DNA from: UBA6176 sp032119375
GTDB taxonomy: Bacteria > Verrucomicrobiota > Verrucomicrobiia > Limisphaerales > UBA9464
DNA: 64,000 bases
Assembly: GCA_964430505.1 (NCBI GenBank)
Contig: CAYSGH010000007.1
Span: 30,529 to 94,528 of the forward strand
Direction of reading: 5' to 3'
Shown here piece by piece: positions 35,056 through 44,906 of the stretch (the first letter of the stretch is position 1; every line of letters begins with the position of its first letter). The position numbers and the translations under genes were made by a program. Below the pieces are notes generated by a model that saw nothing but the letters and a program-made list of their open reading frames with translations, was not told the origin of the DNA and did no database searches.

Positions 35056-36159
35056 TCAGCGCATCAGCTGATAGCGTCGGCCGGGCAATTGTCGGATGAG
35101 GCGTTTCATTTCCAGGCTAAACAAGGCGACGCTGGCCGCGCTGGCAGGGAGGCCGCTGGAGCGGATGACCTCGTCGGTGTCGAGTTCGCCTCCCTCCAAC
35201 GCTCGATGCACGGCTTGCTCAGGCTCGGAGAGCTCGAGGGCGGGAAGTGGGGCGGGGCTGTTGGGGGAAGGACGGTTGGCGGGTGGGAAGAGGTACTCGA
35301 ACTCCGGTAGGACGTCGTCGATGCCCTCGCACAGCTTGGCACCCTTCTTGATGAGGTCATGGCATCCCTTGCTGCGCGGCGAGTCGATGCGGCCGGGCAC
35401 GGCGAAGACTTGCCGTCCGGCGTCGATGGCAAACTGGGCGGTGATCATGGCGCCGCTGCTGAGGTTCGCCTCGACGACGATGGTTCCCAGGGTCATGCCC
35501 GCCACGATGCGGTTGCGGATGGGGAAGGACTGCTTGTCGGCGGGGCGTCCGAACGGGAATTGGGTGAGGACGGCGCCCGAGGCGGCGATGCGGTCGTAGA
35601 GCGCGGCGTTCTCGGGGGGGAAGACAATGTCGATGCCGGTGCCGAGAACCGCCACGGTGCGTCCACCGGCGGCGAGGGCTCCTTGGTGGGCGGCGGTGTC
35701 GATCCCCCGGGCACCGCCGCTGACGACGGTGACGCCGGTGTAGGCGAGTTGATACCCGAGGCGGCGTGCAACTTCCCCGCCATAGGGCGTGGTCTGGCGG
35801 GAGCCGACAACGGCGATGGCGTTGCGGTCGCGGGGTTCAAGGCTGCCGCGCACGTAGAGCGCGATGGGCGGGTCGTAGATTTCGCGGAGATGATCCGGGT
35901 AGCCGGCGTCCTCCTGGGTCAGGACGTCGCAGCCATGGGCCTCGATCCGGCGCCACTCGGCGTCGATGTCCACGGTGGAACGCCAGGAAGCAATGGAGCG
36001 GGCGACGTCGGGGCCGATCCCGTGGACGCGTTCCAGCGTTGAGGGGGAGGCGTCAAGGATGGCTTGGGGGGTTCCGAAGTGGGAGAGGAGTTGGCGGAGG
36101 CGCACCGGCCCCAGGTGCTCGATCATGTTGAGGGCCACGTAGGCTTGCTTGGATTCCAT
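35056..36159 (-). CDS. dprA: DNA processing protein DprA
   Basis: 367 residues. An N-terminal helix-hairpin-helix region (GTPQAILDASPSTLERVHGIGP) is followed by the Rossmann-like DprA core with AVVGSRQTTPYG, VVSGGARGIDTAAHQGAL, GTGIDIVFPPENAALYDRI and SFPIRNRIVAGM. A C-terminal winged-helix domain covers about 305-367. DprA loads RecA on incoming single-stranded DNA during natural transformation. The ATG at 36159 (MESKQAYVALNMIEHLGP) fits the family start. It stands apart from its neighbour by about 225 bases. Confidence 0.95.
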   Translation of the reverse strand: MESKQAYVALNMIEHLGPVRLRQLLSHFGTPQAILDASPSTLERVHGIGPDVARSIASWRSTVDIDAEWRRIEAHGCDVLTQEDAGYPDHLREIYDPPIALYVRGSLEPRDRNAIAVVGSRQTTPYGGEVARRLGYQLAYTGVTVVSGGARGIDTAAHQGALAAGGRTVAVLGTGIDIVFPPENAALYDRIAASGAVLTQFPFGRPADKQSFPIRNRIVAGMTLGTIVVEANLSSGAMITAQFAIDAGRQVFAVPGRIDSPRSKGCHDLIKKGAKLCEGIDDVLPEFEYLFPPANRPSPNSPAPLPALELSEPEQAVHRALEGGELDTDEVIRSSGLPASAASVALFSLEMKRLIRQLPGRRYQLMR

Positions 36160-36385
36160 GGCACGTGAGGTAGCGGGCCGGAAGCCGAAGGCCAAGGGGT
36201 GGAGGGCACATGGAAGTGAGGGCCCCGTGGTGGTGCGGGGGCGGGGCTTGGATGCCCCGTGGGATGCCCCGGTCGGATGGTGTTTCGAGTGGCAGGCGTC
36301 AGGCGCCATGAATCCCATCGGTTACCCAAGACAGGACTGGGGTTCCCGCCTTGAGCGATCGGCGCGCCCGCTGATGGCAGGCCTT

Positions 36386-37015
36386 CTACCTCTGCGCCCG
36401 CGATGCCTCGGCGAGGACGCGCTCCAGCTCCTCGCGCGTCAGGGCTCCCAGGTAACGGGCCGCGAAGGTGCCGTCCGGGGCAATGACAAACGTGCTGGGA
36501 ATCTGAGCCACGCCGCCGAAGGCCTCGGCGATGGCTGCATCAGCCATCGCGACCGGGTAGGGGATTCCGAGCTTTTGGACAAAGGAACGGACGGCTTCGG
36601 GTCCCTTCGTGTCGAGCGAGAGCCCGACGACGGCGACGGCGTCGTTGGAGTGCGCGAGGTGAAAGGCCGCGAGGTCGGGGATCTCGCGGATGCATGGGGG
36701 GCAGAACGTGGCCCAGAAGTTGAGGACGACGACCTTGCCGGTGAGGGAGGAGGCGTCCAGGCGTTGGCCGTTCAGGTTGGTGAGGGACCATGATGGCGCG
36801 GCGACCCTGGGGATGGGCACGCGCATGAACCCGGCGCCCGAAGGAGGCTTGAAGTACCAATAGGCGAGGACGAGCAGGCAGATGGCGAGGGGCAGGCGAC
36901 GTTGCCAGCCGGGCTGGGCCGGGCGGGCAGCGGGCGACGCGGGCTGGCTGTTGGTCGTTCCCGAGGGTGGGGTGCCGTGGTTGCCCTCAGGAGTTGAATC
37001 GGTGGAGGAGGACAT
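36386..37015 (-). CDS. TlpA-like membrane-anchored thioredoxin
   Basis: 209 residues. A Ser/Pro-rich N-terminus, one membrane segment at about 40-55 (RLPLAICLLVLAYWYF) and a periplasmic TlpA/ResA thioredoxin domain from about 75. The active site is CPPC at 105-108 (NFWATFCPPCIREIP) and the cis-Pro is in AQIPSTFVI. Such proteins reduce or maintain thiols outside the cytoplasm, for example during cytochrome c maturation, which would suit the haem proteins in this window. Its start codon lies 29 bases inside the 3' end of serB, so the two are co-translated. Confidence 0.88.
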   Translation of the reverse strand: MSSSTDSTPEGNHGTPPSGTTNSQPASPAARPAQPGWQRRLPLAICLLVLAYWYFKPPSGAGFMRVPIPRVAAPSWSLTNLNGQRLDASSLTGKVVVLNFWATFCPPCIREIPDLAAFHLAHSNDAVAVVGLSLDTKGPEAVRSFVQKLGIPYPVAMADAAIAEAFGGVAQIPSTFVIAPDGTFAARYLGALTREELERVLAEASRAQR

Positions 37016-37814
37016 CGAGGCCGCCGTGTTGGATGGTGAGGTGCGTTTCGCGCCGGACGACGGGCTTCGCCTTATAGGCAACGGAAAGCCCGGCGATGCG
37101 CAGCATGGGCAGGTCGTTGGCGCCGTCGCCCACGACGATCGCCTGGTGGGTGGCGCACCCGAGGTCACGGCACGCCGTGGCGACACGGGAGGCCTTGGCC
37201 CCGCCATCAACGATCTCGCCCAGGACGCGGCCGGTGAGTCGTCCATGCTCCACCTCGAGCGTGTTGGACAGGGTGTGGTCGAGGCCGAGGCGGGACTTGA
37301 GGCGGTCGGTGAAGTAGGTAAACCCGCCCGAGACCAGGAGCGTGGTCCAACCGGCGGCGCGGGCGGCGGCGAGGAGCGTCTCGGCCCCGGGCGAGAGCCG
37401 GAGGCGTTCGTCGTGAACCTCCTGGAGTGCCTCGATGGGCAATCCTTGAAGCAAGGCCACCCGTGCGCGCAGGGAGGCCGGGAAATCCAGTTCCCCGCGC
37501 ATGGCCGACGCGGTGATCTCGGCCACGCGCGGCTTGAGCCCGGCCATGTCGGCGATCTCGTCGATGCACTCGATGGTGATGAGGGTCGAGTCCATGTCCA
37601 TCGCCAGGAGCTTGAACTCCTGGCGACGCAACGGTGGGTCGGCAAAGAAGGCGTCGAGGCCCTCGACATGGGCTTGATCGATGAGGGAAGGGTCACCCGA
37701 GGCGCCGACGAGCCGCAGCACGCCCGGCGCAGGTTTTGCGATGGCAATGGCTCCTGCGCGTTGCTGCCAGGCTTCGGGCGATGCGACGGGTCCGACGATG
37801 ACGAGGTCCTTCAT
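36987..37814 (-). CDS. serB: Phosphoserine phosphatase
   Basis: 275 residues of the HAD superfamily, last step of serine synthesis (phosphoserine to serine). The catalytic DXDXT is DMDST at 73-77 (KLLAMDMDSTLIT). It is followed by ECIDEIADMAG, the SGGFTYFTDRL motif with the conserved Ser, and the C-terminal VVGDGANDLPMLRIAG. The about 65 residues before the core correspond to a reduced N-terminal ACT-like part. The start at 37814 lies ten bases after the nrdJ terminator hairpin and has no purine-rich ribosome site, only TTTCCCTTTCC. Confidence 0.93.
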   Translation of the reverse strand: MKDLVIVGPVASPEAWQQRAGAIAIAKPAPGVLRLVGASGDPSLIDQAHVEGLDAFFADPPLRRQEFKLLAMDMDSTLITIECIDEIADMAGLKPRVAEITASAMRGELDFPASLRARVALLQGLPIEALQEVHDERLRLSPGAETLLAAARAAGWTTLLVSGGFTYFTDRLKSRLGLDHTLSNTLEVEHGRLTGRVLGEIVDGGAKASRVATACRDLGCATHQAIVVGDGANDLPMLRIAGLSVAYKAKPVVRRETHLTIQHGGLDVLLHRFNS

Positions 37815-37824
37815 GGAAAGGGAA

Positions 37825-37855
37825 ACGGGCGTCCGTCGCGTGGACGGACGCCCGT
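37825..37855 (-). terminator. Strong hairpin between nrdJ and serB
   Basis: A perfect 13-bp stem (ACGGGCGTCCGTC at 37825-37837 with GACGGACGCCCGT at 37843-37855) closes a 5-base loop. On the minus strand it lies 20 bases after the nrdJ stop and runs into TTTCCCTTTCC. It should end nrdJ transcription. Because it sits ten bases before the serB ATG, it may also affect serB translation on read-through. Confidence 0.8.
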
Positions 37856-37875
37856 GGGGCGCTTGCAAGCGAGGA

Positions 37876-41103
<3,228 letters not shown>

Positions 41104-41540
41104 GGCGGGAACGGGTTGGGATGGTTGGGACAAATCAGGCGATCAATGCGAGGGAAGGTTCGGAGCGGGAGGAAGAGCAAGGCCTGTCAGGGAGACGTCA
41201 GGACGTTCAGGGGCGCAATCGGACGAACGCACGAGGGGCCATGCGAGAACCACCGCCACCGAGAAACCCAACATGGAGGACTGCTGCGGATGGTTGGCGG
41301 CAACGTGCATGGACCCTGGCATCTTCAAATACTTATCACGGGGCGGCTTACAACGACCCATTCACAACTGGGACTAGGCACCGCACCCAACCCATTGTGG
41401 ACGGCCGGCGACCGTACCACCATACCTTGTGGCTACAAGAGGTTTTTACCACGATGTGAATTTGGCGTTAAACATGGGATTTTCAGCGCTTCTTGCCGGT
41501 GCCGCCGATGCCTCGGCAATGCGCAGGGCGGGGGCTGCGG
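41104..41540 (-). promoter_or_regulatory. nrdJ upstream region with a palindromic element
   Basis: About 435 bases between the rhodanese stop and the nrdJ start. The part from 41310 to 41480 is less GC-rich than anything nearby and probably carries the nrdJ promoter; TTGTAA and TATTTG boxes 16 bases apart can be read on the minus strand near 41330-41355, a weak match. At 41426-41439 CTTGTGGCTACAAG forms a 5-bp inverted repeat with a 4-base spacer. A possible stem (TTGCCG/CGGCAA) at 41498-41518 lies just after the rhodanese stop. No cobalamin riboswitch (B12 box) was recognised. Confidence 0.45.
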
Positions 41541-41897
41541 CTAGTACCGAGCCAGCCCTGGGTCCACTTCCATGCTCCATCGGTCGATCCCGCCCGAAAG
41601 ATTGCGAGCCCGGGTGAATCCCTGCGAGCGCAGCCACGCCACGGCGTGTGCGCTGCGGACCCCATGGTGGCAGTACACAACGAATTCAGCACCCTGCCAG
41701 CCCTCGAGATCTTGGATGTGGCAGGGAAGGTCGCCCAACGGAAGGAGGATGGAGTTGGGAAGGGCCACGAAGGCGTGCTCGTGGGGTTCCCGAACGTCCA
41801 GAAGGCGGAGGGCCTCTCCGCTGGCCAACCGGGCGGCAACCTCGCCCGGTTGCACCACGGGCGGGACCTCTCCGGCATCCGGCGAGGAGTCGTGCAT
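41541..41897 (-). CDS. Single-domain rhodanese
   Basis: 118 residues, one rhodanese homology domain with no signal peptide. It contains the conserved LLDVREPHEHAFVALPNSI segment and the active-site loop CHHGVRS (Cys76). Such proteins carry persulfide sulfur or reduce oxidised thiols; the substrate is not evident. It starts two bases after the trxB stop, so it belongs to a trxB-rhodanese operon and may use thioredoxin as an acceptor. The start at 41897 (MHDSSPDAGE) is chosen over a longer reading that overlaps trxB. Confidence 0.9.
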   Translation of the reverse strand: MHDSSPDAGEVPPVVQPGEVAARLASGEALRLLDVREPHEHAFVALPNSILLPLGDLPCHIQDLEGWQGAEFVVYCHHGVRSAHAVAWLRSQGFTRARNLSGGIDRWSMEVDPGLARY

Positions 41898-41899
41898 GG

Positions 41900-42829
41900 T
41901 CAGGCGTTCAGCGCGGCGAGGTAGCGCTCGGCATCGATGGCGGCCGAGCATCCCATGCCGGCCGCCGTGATGGCCTGCCGATACACGTCATCGGAGCAAT
42001 CGCCCGCCACGAAGACGCCGGGGATGTTCATGGCCGTTCCCTTGCCAGGCCGAAGGTAGCCCGCCGCGTTCATGTCGAGGACGCCTCGGAACAACTGCGT
42101 GTTGGGCACATGGCCGATGGCGACAAAGACGCCGGTGCAAGGAAGCACCGACTCGGCCCCGTGGACGACGTCCTTGAGGCGCACGCCGGTGACCTTGCCG
42201 GCCTGCACGTCGAGCACCTCGGTGACCACGGAGTTCCACACGGGCTGGATCTTGGGGTTTGCCAGCGTGCGTTCCGCCATGATCCGGGACGCACGGAGCG
42301 AGTCGCGTCGGTGGACCAAGAACACCTTGGAAGCGAACCGGGTGAGGTAGGTCGCCTCCTCGCAGGCGGAGTCGCCGCCGCCCACCACCACGACCGGTTG
42401 GTTGCGGAACATGGGGAGGGCGCCGTCGCAGGTGGCGCAATAGGTAACGCCCTTCTTTTCCAGCTCGTGTTCGCCCGGCACGTCGAGGTGCCGATGGCCG
42501 GCGCCGCTGGCGATGATCAAGGTTTCGGTGGTAACGGGCTGGCCGTCGATCACGAGACGGATGGGCTTCTCGCCGAGGTGGACGGACTCGACGGTGCCGT
42601 ACTGGATGCGGGCCCCGAAGCGCTCGGCCTGCTTTTGGAGTCGCGTCATCAGCTCGAAGCCATCAATGCCCTCGGGGAACCCGGGGAAGTTCTCGACGGT
42701 GGAGGTGGTGGTGAGGAGCCCGCCGGGAAGGGTGCCGGTCAGCACGAGGGGCGCGAGGTTGGCGCGGGCGGTGTAGATGGCGGCGGTCAGGCCGGCGCAG
42801 CCGGTGCCGATGATGACGACTTTCTCCAT
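41900..42829 (-). CDS. trxB: Thioredoxin reductase
   Basis: 309 residues, normal for the low-molecular-weight FAD/NADPH thioredoxin reductase. The FAD loop reads IIGTGCAGLTAAIYTARA (Cys11 where Pro is common), the redox pair is CATC at 131-134 (TYCATCDGALP), NADPH-binding VVVGGGDSACEEA follows, and the C-terminal FVAGDCSDDVYRQAITAAGMGC is complete. It keeps thioredoxin reduced, and hence could feed nrdJ and the neighbouring rhodanese. Divergent from the monooxygenase gene with a 141-base gap. Confidence 0.96.
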   Translation of the reverse strand: MEKVVIIGTGCAGLTAAIYTARANLAPLVLTGTLPGGLLTTTSTVENFPGFPEGIDGFELMTRLQKQAERFGARIQYGTVESVHLGEKPIRLVIDGQPVTTETLIIASGAGHRHLDVPGEHELEKKGVTYCATCDGALPMFRNQPVVVVGGGDSACEEATYLTRFASKVFLVHRRDSLRASRIMAERTLANPKIQPVWNSVVTEVLDVQAGKVTGVRLKDVVHGAESVLPCTGVFVAIGHVPNTQLFRGVLDMNAAGYLRPGKGTAMNIPGVFVAGDCSDDVYRQAITAAGMGCSAAIDAERYLAALNA

Positions 42830-42970
42830 AAGGCAGCGGAGCCTACCGCCGTCGGTTGGAACGGCAAGGACGCGACGCCCACGGGCACGGCGCATGGGCG
42901 GTGGCGTGCCAAGGCGAGGGTGGTTTCGTGGGGGTTGAAAAGGCCATGGGAAGGGTGTTGCATCGCCGTC

Positions 42971-44899
42971 ATGAAACGGTGGGCGGTCCGCTTGGGAATG
43001 GGCGTTGCGTTGGCCATGGCCATGGCGACGGGATTGCGTGCGGAGGACTTGTCTTCGGACTTGGATCCCACCTGCCGCTTGCCTCGCGTGCGGTTGCAAG
43101 CGGCGGACCCGTCCTCGTTGTATGAGTTGCTGGCGTCCGAGGATCCGTCGGGGCCGTGGGAGCCCGTCCTGCACGCGACCGGGGCCTCGGAGCACGCATG
43201 GCATGATCCGTCGTCCCGCGCGGAGCACCGTCGGTTTTACCGGTGGCAACGGACGACGCCGCGTCCGCCCGCCGCGCCGATTTGGAACTTCCGCCTGACG
43301 GACCATGCGGGTGCGTCGCACGAGCTGCTCCGCGAGGGCGACGCACGCGTGGTGGTGCTCGCGTTCACGGACAATGCCGGGTTGGCGTCGTTGGCCTCGG
43401 AGTTGGCACCGGTGATGAGTCGCTTCCAGGGGAAGCCGGTGAAGTTTTGGTTCGTCAACCCCGTGGACGGGAGGGCGTCGGTGGCGGCGGCGGCGCAGGC
43501 GGCAGGCATCGGGCACCCGGTGCTCCAGGATGTGGCGCAGGTGGTGGCGCGGTCGTTTGGGGGACGCCGCGTGGGCGAGGTTGTGGCCGTGACCCCGGAA
43601 ATGATGGAGGAAATTTACCGGGGCGTGGTGGCGGATCGCGTGGAGGTCAACGGCGCTGCGTTGAAGCAGGAGTTCCTTGGGGACGCCCTCGACGCCTACC
43701 TTGCTGGCAAGTCCGTTCGGTTTCCCCAAACGCGCGTCACGGGCCGGGACTTGGCGTTGGCCGGCCTGAAGGTCCCGGACTACGAGACGTGGGTGGCCCC
43801 GTTGCTGCAGCGTTCCTGCGTCAACTGTCATCGGCCGGGCGACATTGGCTCCTTCGCGATGACGAACCACGCCGTGCTGGAGTCGAGGCTGGCGTCGATG
43901 AAGGCCAACCTGCTGGAAGGGTTGATGCCGCCGTGGCATGCGGACGCGCCGAAGGGGACGTTCGCCAACGACTTTTCGTTGGAGCCCGCCGAGGTGGCGC
44001 GGCTGGTGGCATGGCTGGATGCGGGCGCGCCTAGGGGAACCGGCACGGACCCCTTGGCGATGAAGGCCCCGGCGCCCGTGGTGGACTGGCCGTTGGGCAA
44101 GCCGGACCGCGTCCTGACCATCCCGCGGCAGAGCATCCCGGCGAAGGCCTCTCAGGCGGAGGTTCCGTACAAGTACACGTGGGTGGCCAGCCCGTTCACC
44201 ACGAACGTCTGGCTGAAGGCGGCGGTGGTGAAGCCGGGCAACCGCGCCGTGGTGCATCACGCGCTCGTCTTCACCGCGACGTCGTTCGCGGACCTGTTGC
44301 AGGTGCAGGGTGGCTTGGGTGGATTCTTCGCGGGCTACGTGCCGGGCATGGACCAGTCGATGTATCCGGAGGGCACGGGCAAGCTGTTGAAGGCGGGGAG
44401 CTTCATCATTTTCCAGATGCACTACACGCCTGTGGCCACGGCGCAGACGGACGAGACGCAGATTGGCCTGTACCTGGCGTCCGCGCCGCCCGCCAAGGAG
44501 CTCAAGACAGGTGCCGCCTACGACACGAGCTTTGTCATCCCGCCGGGGGCCAAGGACGCAGCTGTCGCCGCCCAGATGAACTTCGCGAGGCCGGTAACCA
44601 TCTACGAGATGAGCCCGCACATGCACTACCGCGGCAAGCGCATGCGCTTCGAGGCCGTGTTGCCCGACGGCACCGTCGAAACCTTGCTCAACGTCCCGAA
44701 CTACGACTTCGCTTGGCAAAGCATGTACCGCTTGGCCGAGCCGCGTCGGCTTCCTGCCGGCTCGGCGGTCCGGTTGACGGGGGGCTTCGACAACTCGCCG
44801 TGGAACCCGTGGAACCCGGGCCCGGGCGCCGAGGTGCGGTTTGGGGAGCAAACCGACGAGGAGATGTTCATCGGCTACCTCAACTACTCGGAGGAGTAG
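42971..44899 (+). CDS. Thioredoxin-like / cytochrome c / type II copper monooxygenase fusion
   Basis: 642 residues with a signal peptide (about 1-24). A short beta-rich region leads to a thioredoxin/redoxin-like domain at about 95-225 that has no CXXC. A haem-c site CVNCH lies at 283-287 (LLQRSCVNCHRPGDIGSF). The C-terminal third resembles the copper type II, ascorbate-dependent monooxygenases (dopamine beta-hydroxylase/PHM). The candidate copper ligands are all present: HH at 429-430 (VVHHALVF), H484 (FQMHYTP), H550 and H552 (SPHMHYRG) and M632 in DEEMF. It is exported, and the haem probably supplies electrons to the copper site. The substrate is unknown. The order of domains is visible in sequence, the electron route is inference. 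Confidence 0.85.
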   Translation: MKRWAVRLGMGVALAMAMATGLRAEDLSSDLDPTCRLPRVRLQAADPSSLYELLASEDPSGPWEPVLHATGASEHAWHDPSSRAEHRRFYRWQRTTPRPPAAPIWNFRLTDHAGASHELLREGDARVVVLAFTDNAGLASLASELAPVMSRFQGKPVKFWFVNPVDGRASVAAAAQAAGIGHPVLQDVAQVVARSFGGRRVGEVVAVTPEMMEEIYRGVVADRVEVNGAALKQEFLGDALDAYLAGKSVRFPQTRVTGRDLALAGLKVPDYETWVAPLLQRSCVNCHRPGDIGSFAMTNHAVLESRLASMKANLLEGLMPPWHADAPKGTFANDFSLEPAEVARLVAWLDAGAPRGTGTDPLAMKAPAPVVDWPLGKPDRVLTIPRQSIPAKASQAEVPYKYTWVASPFTTNVWLKAAVVKPGNRAVVHHALVFTATSFADLLQVQGGLGGFFAGYVPGMDQSMYPEGTGKLLKAGSFIIFQMHYTPVATAQTDETQIGLYLASAPPAKELKTGAAYDTSFVIPPGAKDAAVAAQMNFARPVTIYEMSPHMHYRGKRMRFEAVLPDGTVETLLNVPNYDFAWQSMYRLAEPRRLPAGSAVRLTGGFDNSPWNPWNPGPGAEVRFGEQTDEEMFIGYLNYSEE

Positions 44900-44906
44900 G
44901 CCGGGC

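Noticed and set aside
41104..41480. Cobalamin riboswitch upstream of the B12-dependent ribonucleotide reductase
   Set aside because: Searched on the minus strand for the B12 box and the conserved core; nothing convincing was found.
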